A stretch of DNA of 62,934 nucleotides. Source: Bdellovibrio sp. GTDB taxonomy: Bacteria > Bdellovibrionota > Bdellovibrionia > Bdellovibrionales > Bdellovibrionaceae. Location: assembly GCA_014376935.1 (NCBI GenBank), contig JACMQO010000169.1:1-62934 (forward strand), given 5' to 3'. Below are positions 52,562-60,765 of the stretch, in pieces. A program made the translations under genes and the position numbers. Position 1 is the first letter of the stretch. Each line of letters begins with the position of its first letter. Below the pieces are notes generated by a model, which saw only the letters and a program-made list of their open reading frames with translations, did no database searches and was not told the origin of the DNA.

Positions 52562-54077
52562 CGGTGTGTCCCTTAAAATATCCTGACTGAATATCAGAAA
52601 GAATAAGCTCAGCGGTGGCTTTTGCCGAATTCACAACTCCTGGCACACCAGCTCCTGGATGAGTACCCGCTCCCACAAAATAAAGTCCCGAAAGTTGAGG
52701 ATCTCTGTTATGAGTTCGAAAATATGCACTTTGGGTCAAGATCGGTTCAGTCGAAAAAGCTGAACCCAAGTGTGAATTCAAAGTTTCTTTGAAGTCGTCA
52801 GGTGTAAAAATCTTTTGCGTGACGATATGCTTCGTTAAATCAGGTAAATAACGATCTTCAATGTATTTTAAAATTTTAGCAGCGTATTTTGGGCCTTCGA
52901 CTTTCCAATCAATTTTTAAATTCCCTAGGTGTGGAACCGGTGAAAGCACATAAAAAGCTTCGCAGCCTGGCGGAGCCATTTTTTCATCTGTTCGTGTCGG
53001 CGCATGCAAGTATAACGAAAAATCATCAGGAATCTTATTTCCGGCTCCGAAAATCTCGGACAATAATTCTTTGTACCTAGCACCAAATAAAATATTATGG
53101 TGGGCCATTTCAGGATATTGCCTGTTTGTTCCAAAGTAAATTAAGAACAAAGACATACTTTGAGTTTGTGATAATACTTTTTTACGACCTTTGTCCGCTT
53201 TTTTTTCATTTTTTAATAATTGTGTGTAAGTGTGAACTACGTCTGCATTACTAATGATCAAATCGAAACTGAAAGTCCGACCCTCCTTAGTTTGCAAACC
53301 TTTAACTCTGTGTCCGTCAGTTAAAATTTTATCAATTTCAGAATTCAGAAAAAGAACGCCCCCTTTTTCTTTGAAAAGTTTGACCATTCCGTTCACGAGA
53401 GCACCTGTTCCACCGCGGGGAAACGAAACTCCCCATTTTCTTTCCAGAAAGTGAATGAGAGTGTAGATCGAAGACGTTTTAAAAGGATTTCCCCCGACAA
53501 GAAGCGAATGAAAACTAAATGCTTGTCTGAGCTCGGGGTCTTGAATGAATTTAGCTACTGACTTATAGACAGACCTGTAGGCCGCAAGCCTCACAAGCTG
53601 GGGAGCTGCTTTTAACATGCTCGACCAGTTGATGAAAGGAACATGGGCTAATTTTGTATAACCCTCATGAAAGACATCGGCCGTGTAATCTAAAAATTTT
53701 TGATAACCTTCAACATCTTGAGGATTTTTATCTTTGATTTGCTGAACAGTTTGTTCGAGATCATTTGAGTAATCGAATTTAAAGCCGCTTTCCCAAAATA
53801 ATCGATAAAAGGGAAATACCGGCATCAGCTCGACGTAATCAGAAAGTTTTGCACAGGCCGAACCAAAAATTTCTTCGAGCGCTTGCGGAGCCGTGATCAC
53901 AGTCGGGCCCGCATCAAAAATAAAGCCTTTGTCTTTGTAGACGTAGGCTCGCCCGCCTGGTTGATCGCGTTTTTCGAACAAAGAAACTTGATGCCCAGCC
54001 GCTTGCATTCGAATAGCTGCAGCTAAACCACCGAACCCACTGCCAATCACGGCCACTTTTAAAGAATTTTTAACCAT
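52545..54077 (-). CDS. crtI: Phytoene desaturase
   Basis: The ATG at 54077 overlaps the crtE stop by 8 bp and gives 510 residues, the usual CrtI size. The FAD/NAD-binding N-terminus reads VAVIGSGFGGLAAAIRM, followed by PGGRAYVYKDKGFIFDAGPT. The C-terminal signature is LSGLYFVGAGTHPGAGVPGV. It introduces four double bonds to make lycopene at the membrane. A longer in-frame start at 54149 lies inside crtE and is unlikely. Confidence 0.95.
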   Translation of the reverse strand: MVKNSLKVAVIGSGFGGLAAAIRMQAAGHQVSLFEKRDQPGGRAYVYKDKGFIFDAGPTVITAPQALEEIFGSACAKLSDYVELMPVFPFYRLFWESGFKFDYSNDLEQTVQQIKDKNPQDVEGYQKFLDYTADVFHEGYTKLAHVPFINWSSMLKAAPQLVRLAAYRSVYKSVAKFIQDPELRQAFSFHSLLVGGNPFKTSSIYTLIHFLERKWGVSFPRGGTGALVNGMVKLFKEKGGVLFLNSEIDKILTDGHRVKGLQTKEGRTFSFDLIISNADVVHTYTQLLKNEKKADKGRKKVLSQTQSMSLFLIYFGTNRQYPEMAHHNILFGARYKELLSEIFGAGNKIPDDFSLYLHAPTRTDEKMAPPGCEAFYVLSPVPHLGNLKIDWKVEGPKYAAKILKYIEDRYLPDLTKHIVTQKIFTPDDFKETLNSHLGSAFSTEPILTQSAYFRTHNRDPQLSGLYFVGAGTHPGAGVPGVVNSAKATAELILSDIQSGYFKGHTVDISP

Positions 54078-55149
54078 AGGCACCCATGACTTTTTGAGCG
54101 AGCTGTTGAAGCTCTTTCCAATCAGTTCTTTGATTGAGTTCATAATCAAATTTCAATAAATGACTGCTCAGCTGATCAAAAGTTTCTGACATTAATTTTT
54201 TTGCTTGAGCCTTAGAAAATTCGATCAGCGGATGATTTTTTAAATCCAACATCAATTCTTTTTGAACATTCGTTTTTGCTTTAACGAGAACACTCACTTG
54301 TTTTTGAAATTTTAAATACTCAGATGCGGAAAAATATTCGCCTGCACAAATCCAAATCCAAGTGGGTCTGCCAAGAAGAAGATCTTGACTGATTTGATCA
54401 TTCTTTAAAGAGTACTCACCAAGATCGTTGAAACTTTGCAAAGCATAACCAAAGTTCAGTCCAAAGTTTTTAAGAGCTTCACGAACTTCGGGATGAACTC
54501 CACAAGCGACGGCACCAAGTTCGGTAGCAAGCGACATCAAAGCTCCTGTTTTAAGTTTCAATGCAGATATCGAAAGCTCACGCGCTCTGTCTTGAGACAA
54601 TTCATCGACTCGAACACCAAGATCGAGAGCTTGTCCGAAATGCCCCTTGATCATGGCTTGATGGCAAAGACGATTCACAGCCAGTTCAATCCGAGGCTCA
54701 AGTTCCATTTTTTCTATCAGTGAAAGGGCCCAAAAATAAAGCCAATTCCCTGAATTTATTGCTAACGGAACACCAATTTCGGTATGCAAAGATGGTTTCC
54801 CGCGTCGGGTTAAGGCGCCGTCTTGAATATCGTCTATAATCAAAGATCCGCCATGTAATGCTTCAAGCAGGTTTGAAAATCTGACGCTCATTTCTTTTTG
54901 ATATTGCTTGGTGAATACAAGAGTTTTGTCAGAGCACAAAGAAATAGAGAGCGCAACTAACCGCGCTCGGAATAAATTTGAGCTTTTATTCGAAAATTTT
55001 TGAATCGGTTTAAAAATAACTTCATTCAATTCTTCGCTGCAAAATTTGCTGATTTCGCTTCCTAATAAAGACGAAAGTTCATCTAGACCAATTAGAGAAT
55101 CATCGACCTTTGTCAGTTTTTTTTTGAAATCCAAATCTATATTGTTCAC
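54070..55149 (-). CDS. crtE: Polyprenyl (geranylgeranyl) diphosphate synthase
   Basis: The 359-residue prenyltransferase supplies C20 diphosphate for phytoene. The first Asp-rich motif DDIQD (106-110) is intact and followed by GALTRRGKPSLHTE. The second, normally DDxxD, reads NDLGE (241-245). GSLIIDDIQ and KTGALMSLATELG are family-typical. It leads the leftward operon and its start faces the rhodopsin promoter across 124 bases. Chain length is inferred from pathway context. Confidence 0.9.
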   Translation of the reverse strand: MNNIDLDFKKKLTKVDDSLIGLDELSSLLGSEISKFCSEELNEVIFKPIQKFSNKSSNLFRARLVALSISLCSDKTLVFTKQYQKEMSVRFSNLLEALHGGSLIIDDIQDGALTRRGKPSLHTEIGVPLAINSGNWLYFWALSLIEKMELEPRIELAVNRLCHQAMIKGHFGQALDLGVRVDELSQDRARELSISALKLKTGALMSLATELGAVACGVHPEVREALKNFGLNFGYALQSFNDLGEYSLKNDQISQDLLLGRPTWIWICAGEYFSASEYLKFQKQVSVLVKAKTNVQKELMLDLKNHPLIEFSKAQAKKLMSETFDQLSSHLLKFDYELNQRTDWKELQQLAQKVMGAYG

Positions 55150-55192
55150 ATCGAAAACTTAAGTGACCCAAAATTGAATAGCAAGAAAATCT

Positions 55193-55262
55193 TTGCATCT
55201 GTGAACTTATTAAATATAGAGTAATTAACATTAGTAACTGTACTCAACCCATCACAAAAGGA
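55193..55262 (+). promoter_or_regulatory. Candidate rhodopsin promoter and ribosome-binding site
   Basis: TTGCAT (55193-55198) and TATAGA (55215-55220) with a 16-base gap give a plausible sigma-70 promoter. AAAAGGA (55256-55262) lies 11 bases before the rhodopsin ATG. The 124-base region is shared with the divergent crtE operon, so both could respond to one signal. No specific light-regulator motif was recognised. Confidence 0.4.
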
Positions 55263-55273
55263 TTTTTAAATCT

Positions 55274-56035
55274 ATGACAACACTTAGTTCTGTCCAGTAT
55301 ATGCTGGTCTACAACACGTTCTCCTTCACGATAGCAGCGATGTTTGCCTCCTTCATTTTCTTCATCGTAGGAAGATCACAAGTTGGTGAAAAATATCGTC
55401 CAGCCCTTTTGGTTTCAGGTCTTGTTGTAGCTATTGCCTGCTATCACTATTTTAGAATATTCAATAGTTGGGAATCTGCTTTCAACCTGATAAACGGAGA
55501 ATACGTTCCATCTGGAAAGCCATTTAACGATGCTTACAGATATGTTGACTGGTTGTTAACAGTTCCGTTGTTGTTAGTTGAGTTGATTGCTGTACTTGCA
55601 CTGCCAAAAAAAGACAGAGAAGGTCTTTTTGGTAAATTAGCAATTGCTGCTTTCTTGATGATCGCTTTGGGATATCCAGGTGAACTTTCAAGTGACACAG
55701 CTACGCGCGCTGTTTGGGGAACTCTAAGCTCGATCCCATTCGCGTACATTTTGTACGTCCTTTGGAGCAAATTGGGAGCTTCTCTATCAAGCCAACCTGC
55801 TTATGTGCAAGTGTTAATGAAAAACATTCGTTTGTTATTGTTATTCACTTGGGGTTTTTACCCAATCACTTACATGCTTCCAATGTTTGGAATTCAAGCT
55901 CAATCATCACTCGTTGGAGTACAAATTGGTTACGCAATAGCAGACGTTCTTGCGAAAGCTTTTTATGGCATTATGATTTACTGGATTGCTTATGCTAAAT
56001 CTGAAGCCGATGGATCACTACCAGCTAAACACTAA
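55274..56035 (+). CDS. Xanthorhodopsin-like light-driven proton pump
   Basis: The 253-residue protein has seven membrane helices. The retinal lysine is K228 in YAIADVLAKAFYG, with counter-ion D224. Helix 3 (YRYVDWLLTVPLLLVEL) gives D92, T96 and E103, the DTE set of outward proton pumps. L100, at the PR105 position, predicts green absorption. H58 (CYHYFR) matches the His partner of the proton acceptor. W148-G149 (AVWGTLSS) matches xanthorhodopsin W155-G156, where Gly in place of the Trp of bacteriorhodopsin leaves room for the carotenoid antenna. The sequence follows xanthorhodopsin closely throughout. Retinal can come from the Blh domain encoded next door. Confidence 0.95.
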   Translation: MTTLSSVQYMLVYNTFSFTIAAMFASFIFFIVGRSQVGEKYRPALLVSGLVVAIACYHYFRIFNSWESAFNLINGEYVPSGKPFNDAYRYVDWLLTVPLLLVELIAVLALPKKDREGLFGKLAIAAFLMIALGYPGELSSDTATRAVWGTLSSIPFAYILYVLWSKLGASLSSQPAYVQVLMKNIRLLLLFTWGFYPITYMLPMFGIQAQSSLVGVQIGYAIADVLAKAFYGIMIYWIAYAKSEADGSLPAKH

Positions 56036-56086
56036 AAGCAAGTTGAAGAAATATTTTAGCGCTTGGCATATGCAAGTGCTAAAAAG

Positions 56087-56123
56087 AAAAAAAGACAGCA
56101 AACGAAAGTGGCTGTCTTTTTTT
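56087..56123. terminator. Bidirectional terminator between rhodopsin and crtY-blh
   Basis: A 13-bp stem (AAAAAAAGACAGC with GCTGTCTTTTTTT) and 11-base loop carry T-runs on both strands, between convergent genes. A second hairpin (TAGCGCTTG with CAAGTGCTA, 56057-56081) precedes it on the rhodopsin side. Confidence 0.85.
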
Positions 56124-56127
56124 TTAG

Positions 56128-58140
56128 TTAAACCTTTGATTTAAAGTAAAATTTAAACTTGTAAAAGCGTTTCAACATGATCGAATGAGACACCGTCAAA
56201 GCACCAAGAAATAAAAATAAATAGGGCCAAAAGTTTATTAAACTATCCGAGTAAAAAACAACTCCAACAAGTGAAAGACTGGCTAAAATAGTAAAAGGTG
56301 CCGCCTCTTTCAAATAATGACTTGCAGACCAGTTTAGAAATTTTCTTTGTTGAGCTATCGTATTCCAAGAATGCCAAAAGCAAAAAAAACTCAAAAACCC
56401 AGGAATCAATGGCAATTTCCAAAAAACAAAACAAAGAAAAAAAGTTGAAAGAACAACCGGAACTCTTCGGCCCAGAGCTTTGAATTCATACCTAGCTAGC
56501 AATTTTGCCGAAACTAAAGCAAAGAATGCAAGTGTGAGCCCTCCGATTCGAGCTTGGTCAATTGAAAGAAAATTTCCAAATTCCGAATCTCTTAGTAAGG
56601 TTTGAAGAATAACTTTTGCAGCCTCCCAATGAAATAAAGGAGCCATCAGAGAAACTGCCAATCCCCAAACAATTGTCAAAATTCTGACTCTAAATTGATC
56701 ATTAGAAATTTTCAAAGCGCGCAAAAATTCATTTTCGCCAAAATGATCTGCAGATAAGAAGATGAAAAAAACAAGTGAAGCCAGCGGACTTATCAACCAA
56801 AGAATAAAAAAACTAATGAATCCAGCCAAGTAGACGCTATAAAATTTTAATTTCGATAGTTTTACTTCAATTTTATGATCTATAGACCCGTGCGAAATAC
56901 CTAAACTAAAAAGTCCAATGACCGGAACAAGCCATAGAAAAATAGCGCCAACTTGATGGCCTGCGTAAACGAATGAAGTCGAATTTGCTAAAAGTAAAAT
57001 ACCTGCGACAAATGGAAAAGGGTAATTTAAAATCAGTTGCTGCAAAAAATTTTTCCACGGAAGCTTGTAGAAAATTTGAATTTCTTCGATGAAACTTGTT
57101 TTTTCGTCTAGAAAACGAAAAAGAACATCGCTAGAATTCTGAGAAAAAAGTTGAGGAAATATTTCTGAAATCACAGAACCATTGGACTTCATAATACTAA
57201 TCAACAAAACATCATAAACCCTGTATCGCCAATGAAATAGACTTGGTGACTTATTAAAACGCTGCTCATCTTGATTTCTGATAAAAGAGTAACCAGTGCT
57301 GGCTTTAATTTGTCCTGCAGCCCCACCAATTGAGGTAATATGACTGTTTTCAAGTGAACTTGAAAACAGAGGCCATGGATCCAGGGTCATCGGAATAGCC
57401 CCTTTTTCAATTTGTCGGATTTTAAAATCAGAAAGATTTAATTTCTTTAATAAATAAAGACGCAATTCCTTTTCATATTCATCAGCTGATAAAAGAGTTT
57501 GTGAGAACAAAGTGAATTCGACCAAACCGATACGTTTTGAAAAAGGCAGAATATAAATAAATCGAACTTCATTTTTCTGCTCGACTCTAAAGTCCATCAA
57601 ATCAACAACAGATTCATCGAAAAAATCAAAATCAGTCTCAATCTCAAGACCAAAAAAATGCTGTATCAGGTCCGGCGAGCCCTGCGTGAGCGAACTCCAA
57701 ACTTTTTGAGCATAAATTTTTTGGTTATCCTGGGTCTTAATGACAACGTGATCTTTAGCCTCGGTGACTTCTTTGGCCGCTGTGATTAAGATTTCAAATC
57801 TTGGATCACTGAATATTTTTTTATGCATTTCGCGATAAAAAACGTCTCCGGGAATACGTTCGTAAACAAATTCATCGAAACTTTTAATCAGTCCTTTTTC
57901 TTGATCTTGAGAAGTGATTCGAAATTGATTATACCGATGAGATACCAAATGCTGGTGAGGATGATTTAAGTCTGTTTTTTTTCTCCATGTACAAAATGTT
58001 CTATGACAAAGATTTTGAGGATCTGGGTCTAAAATTAAAACCCTGGCGTCGTTCGCAATCGTCGAAAGCAGCTTTTCGGCTTTGGGCAAACCTGAAAGGC
58101 CTGCACCTAAAATGACATGATCGTAAATCATCATTAGCAT
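56128..58140 (-). CDS. crtY-blh: Lycopene cyclase - beta-carotene 15,15'-dioxygenase fusion
   Basis: The 670-residue protein joins two enzymes. Residues 1-345 are a CrtY-type FAD-dependent lycopene cyclase, with HVILGAGLSGL at the start, LCHRTFCTWR near 45 and GGAAGQIKASTGYSF near 275. Residues 365-670 are a Brp/Blh membrane dioxygenase that cleaves beta-carotene to retinal, with its iron-ligand histidines visible in SHGSIDHK (417-422), SADHFGE (466) and FWHSWN (590). The fusion couples beta-ring formation to retinal release. The ATG overlaps the stop of the preceding glycosyltransferase gene; the third or fourth codon (ATG) could also be the start. Confidence 0.9.
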   Translation of the reverse strand: MLMMIYDHVILGAGLSGLPKAEKLLSTIANDARVLILDPDPQNLCHRTFCTWRKKTDLNHPHQHLVSHRYNQFRITSQDQEKGLIKSFDEFVYERIPGDVFYREMHKKIFSDPRFEILITAAKEVTEAKDHVVIKTQDNQKIYAQKVWSSLTQGSPDLIQHFFGLEIETDFDFFDESVVDLMDFRVEQKNEVRFIYILPFSKRIGLVEFTLFSQTLLSADEYEKELRLYLLKKLNLSDFKIRQIEKGAIPMTLDPWPLFSSSLENSHITSIGGAAGQIKASTGYSFIRNQDEQRFNKSPSLFHWRYRVYDVLLISIMKSNGSVISEIFPQLFSQNSSDVLFRFLDEKTSFIEEIQIFYKLPWKNFLQQLILNYPFPFVAGILLLANSTSFVYAGHQVGAIFLWLVPVIGLFSLGISHGSIDHKIEVKLSKLKFYSVYLAGFISFFILWLISPLASLVFFIFLSADHFGENEFLRALKISNDQFRVRILTIVWGLAVSLMAPLFHWEAAKVILQTLLRDSEFGNFLSIDQARIGGLTLAFFALVSAKLLARYEFKALGRRVPVVLSTFFLCFVFWKLPLIPGFLSFFCFWHSWNTIAQQRKFLNWSASHYLKEAAPFTILASLSLVGVVFYSDSLINFWPYLFLFLGALTVSHSIMLKRFYKFKFYFKSKV

Positions 58141-59270
58141 TTAGGGTCATTGATTTTGCGACCCTTCCAGTAGATATTTTGATAAAAATGATTTTTCAAA
58201 ACTAAAATAGAAAAAATATTCAGCACCAAAAGCGAAGGCCAAATTAGAAAAAATTGTAGAATCGACTGAAAGATCGATTGACCAAAAAGCCGAGCCGCGC
58301 TGAATCGAAGTAAAAAAATAAAACTAACTCCCATCCATAAATGAAGCGTAACCCCTTCGTTAACCCAGAAAGGAAAGAAAAAAATAAAATCTAAGCATGC
58401 CAATAAAAAGATAAAATTAAAAGGATTTCCGCCATAAATTTGAATCAAATTTTTTGAGAAACCTGTCACCATTGAATCCCAATTTGAATACATGCAAACT
58501 TGAATATCTTGAGTGGCTATGACTGGAATCATTCCGCCTGTTGATTTTCTAACAAGCTCTTTAGCTAATTGAATATCTTCTAAGGTATTCCGACCTAACG
58601 CTTGATGGCCCCCTAAAGTTTCATAAGCTGACTTCTTGATTGCAAGCCACTGACCATTTGCCATTTGCATCGATTCAATTTTCCAGTTCCAAGCAAAACC
58701 AAGCGGAAGACTCATCGTCAGCGGTATTTGCATGATCCAAGGAATGACAAGCTTCTCTAAAAATCCAGATGAAATAATTGTAGGGAGCCCACTCAAACCT
58801 GAGGCTTGGGGATAGTGCTGAAGAAGAACTAAAGTTCTTTCAACCGCTTCTGATGAAATGATGACATCTGCATCACAGAAAATCAGAACTTCGCCTTTCG
58901 CCATTTGGGCCAGCTGGTGGCAAGCCCAATTTTTTCCGCGGAATTCTGAATGAACGGGCAAAGGTTTACCTTTTAAAACTTGATAACTGATCGAACCATC
59001 GGCTAGTAATTTTTGAGCGATTAAATCTGTCTGATCATCAGATTCATCATCTAACAAAAGAATCTCAAATTTTTTGTAATTTGAAGAAATTAAGCTGGGT
59101 ATTAGGCGAACCAAATTATGAGCTTCGTTACGGGCCGGAATTAACACGCTTGCTGTTGGTAATTCCGGCGCTGATCCCACTTTGACTTGCTGAAGTCTAA
59201 ACGCTGTGAAGTAATTCACGATCGCTAAAGTAGAAAGAATAAATAAAAAAACAAGTGCCACTATTTCCAT
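58134..59270 (-). CDS. cruC: Family 2 glycosyltransferase, CruC-like
   Basis: The ATG at 59270 overlaps the acyltransferase stop and begins with a membrane helix (MEIVALVFLFILSTLAIVNY). The GT2 domain follows: SVLIPARNEAHNLVRLIPSL, LLLDDESDD, the DxD-type LIFCDADVII, and NTLEDIQLA. Three C-terminal helices anchor it. Beside cruF and an acyltransferase gene it fits CruC, which attaches a sugar to the tertiary hydroxyl of monocyclic carotenoids. Without the context a general GT2 would be the safe call. Confidence 0.8.
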   Translation of the reverse strand: MEIVALVFLFILSTLAIVNYFTAFRLQQVKVGSAPELPTASVLIPARNEAHNLVRLIPSLISSNYKKFEILLLDDESDDQTDLIAQKLLADGSISYQVLKGKPLPVHSEFRGKNWACHQLAQMAKGEVLIFCDADVIISSEAVERTLVLLQHYPQASGLSGLPTIISSGFLEKLVIPWIMQIPLTMSLPLGFAWNWKIESMQMANGQWLAIKKSAYETLGGHQALGRNTLEDIQLAKELVRKSTGGMIPVIATQDIQVCMYSNWDSMVTGFSKNLIQIYGGNPFNFIFLLACLDFIFFFPFWVNEGVTLHLWMGVSFIFLLRFSAARLFGQSIFQSILQFFLIWPSLLVLNIFSILVLKNHFYQNIYWKGRKINDPKC

Positions 59271-59905
59271 TCGGAATCTTTCATAGAATAAAGCTGTTGG
59301 GTCCAATCTAAACTGGCTGCAAGCAGATTTTTTTCGGTTAATGCTGCAAGACTGTTCTTACTTACTGCTTCACTTCCACTTTTGATCAATGACCCCACTT
59401 TAATTAAGGCTGTAGGCTTCATGAATTGAAACGGCTCAATATGGATGGCCGCCGATAAAATTTGAACGGGGTGTAATATTAGCATTAATTCTTCAATACC
59501 CTTTTTAAAAATCAAGGGTCGAAGATTTTGCGGCCTAAGCTCGCCCTGTGGAAAAAAACAAACGAAATGATCTTTGAGTTGATTGAACACACGTTGATTG
59601 TGCTCTTTGTCTTGAGGGATAAGACCAACTGCCCCGCAAAGCCGAAAAAAAGGAAACTTATTAAGCTCACTTTCAAGCATCACGACTTTAAAATCTGTTT
59701 TTGCTTTAAGCTTTTTAAAAACTTCATAAACAAAAAATCCATCCCACCAACTGCTGTGGTTCGCGATCAGCAGAATGGGTTGATTGCGATTGATTTCGTG
59801 TTCGACTTCGGAAATATCGATAATGATTTTATGAAAAGAAAATCGAAATCTGATTCCTAAGTAAAAGTCTAACAATTTCAGAGCGCATACTTTGATCAGG
59901 CTCAT
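59261..59905 (-). CDS. cruD: Glycerol-phosphate-type acyltransferase, CruD-like
   Basis: The 214-residue protein has the PlsC motifs ANHSSWWDGFFV (HxxxxD) and FFPQGELRP, and a hydrophobic tail. The family acylates phospholipid precursors. In carotenoid clusters with CruC and CruF, such a protein (CruD) acylates the carotenoid glycoside, as in salinixanthin. It overlaps cruF at its start and cruC at its stop, so the three genes are coupled. The substrate is inferred from context. Confidence 0.75.
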   Translation of the reverse strand: MSLIKVCALKLLDFYLGIRFRFSFHKIIIDISEVEHEINRNQPILLIANHSSWWDGFFVYEVFKKLKAKTDFKVVMLESELNKFPFFRLCGAVGLIPQDKEHNQRVFNQLKDHFVCFFPQGELRPQNLRPLIFKKGIEELMLILHPVQILSAAIHIEPFQFMKPTALIKVGSLIKSGSEAVSKNSLAALTEKNLLAASLDWTQQLYSMKDSEWK

Positions 59906-60765
59906 TCTACGTTGATTCTTCTAAAATTTCGGATTCCGCCTGTTTGAGTGCTGATCCAAAAACAAAAAGTAAAAGCAAGCCCTGTTGCCGCCACTGAAAT
60001 CCAAAGCTGGGACGCAATTGATAAACTTAAAGGAAGCATCAGATTTACAGCATAAAATTTAAGTGGAAACTGGCTCGTTTGCCATTTTTGAGGTATTTTA
60101 ATTCGACTGAGTTCAAAGCAACCGATGATTAAAATTCCGGTCACGAACCAACCAAATAAATTCGAAAGAGGAATTTTCAAGAACGAATCAACAGGTTTTT
60201 CCCAATACCAGTAAGAAGTTAAGTGGCTCATGGCAGGGTCTAAGGTAAGGTCCCAAGAAACCAGCAAGAACGAACCCAGAATCGTTTTTGCAAACGGCCA
60301 TTGGCGATCCCCTAAAACCTGCTCCGCTAGAAAATAACTAGAAAATGCCATAAAAAACCAACTCAAAGGCACAAAAAAAGGAACTTGTCCGGCCAGTTTC
60401 CAGCCTAACATATCAGAGTAAGTGTACTTACCAAATGGAATTCCATATGTGGTACCTCCGTATTCCATTATAAAACTAATGGTAAAAGCTGCTAATAAGC
60501 AGAAATACCATTTTTTATTCAGATCTTTTTTGCAATGTAAAACCATCACCACAAAACCTAGAAAAATTTGTAATTGAGCAAAAAGTTTAAACGAAACCGC
60601 AAAGATTGCGGGAGCCCATGAAAAATAACTTAAGAGCTGAGGGTTTAAAACAAAAGTGACATAACCAAAGATAGAAATAGCATTAACTAAAATGAGTAAA
60701 ATCATTTCTGATTCATAACTTGTAAGCCTTGCCTCATCAACTCTTATGTTGATATCTTGGTTCAC
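59902..60765 (-). CDS. cruF: Carotenoid 1',2'-hydratase, CruF/DUF422 family
   Basis: The 287-residue membrane protein has about eight helices and the family core EYGGTTYGIPFGKYTYSDML, followed by LAGQVPFFVPLSWFFM and LLVSWDLTLDPAMS. CruF adds water to the psi end of gamma-carotene-like or acyclic carotenoids, creating the hydroxyl that CruC glycosylates. The GTG at 60765 overlaps the start of the divergent ketolase gene; ATG 60705 is an alternative that would free the intergenic space. It heads the leftward carotenoid-tailoring operon. Confidence 0.9.
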   Translation of the reverse strand: MNQDINIRVDEARLTSYESEMILLILVNAISIFGYVTFVLNPQLLSYFSWAPAIFAVSFKLFAQLQIFLGFVVMVLHCKKDLNKKWYFCLLAAFTISFIMEYGGTTYGIPFGKYTYSDMLGWKLAGQVPFFVPLSWFFMAFSSYFLAEQVLGDRQWPFAKTILGSFLLVSWDLTLDPAMSHLTSYWYWEKPVDSFLKIPLSNLFGWFVTGILIIGCFELSRIKIPQKWQTSQFPLKFYAVNLMLPLSLSIASQLWISVAATGLAFTFCFWISTQTGGIRNFRRINVE

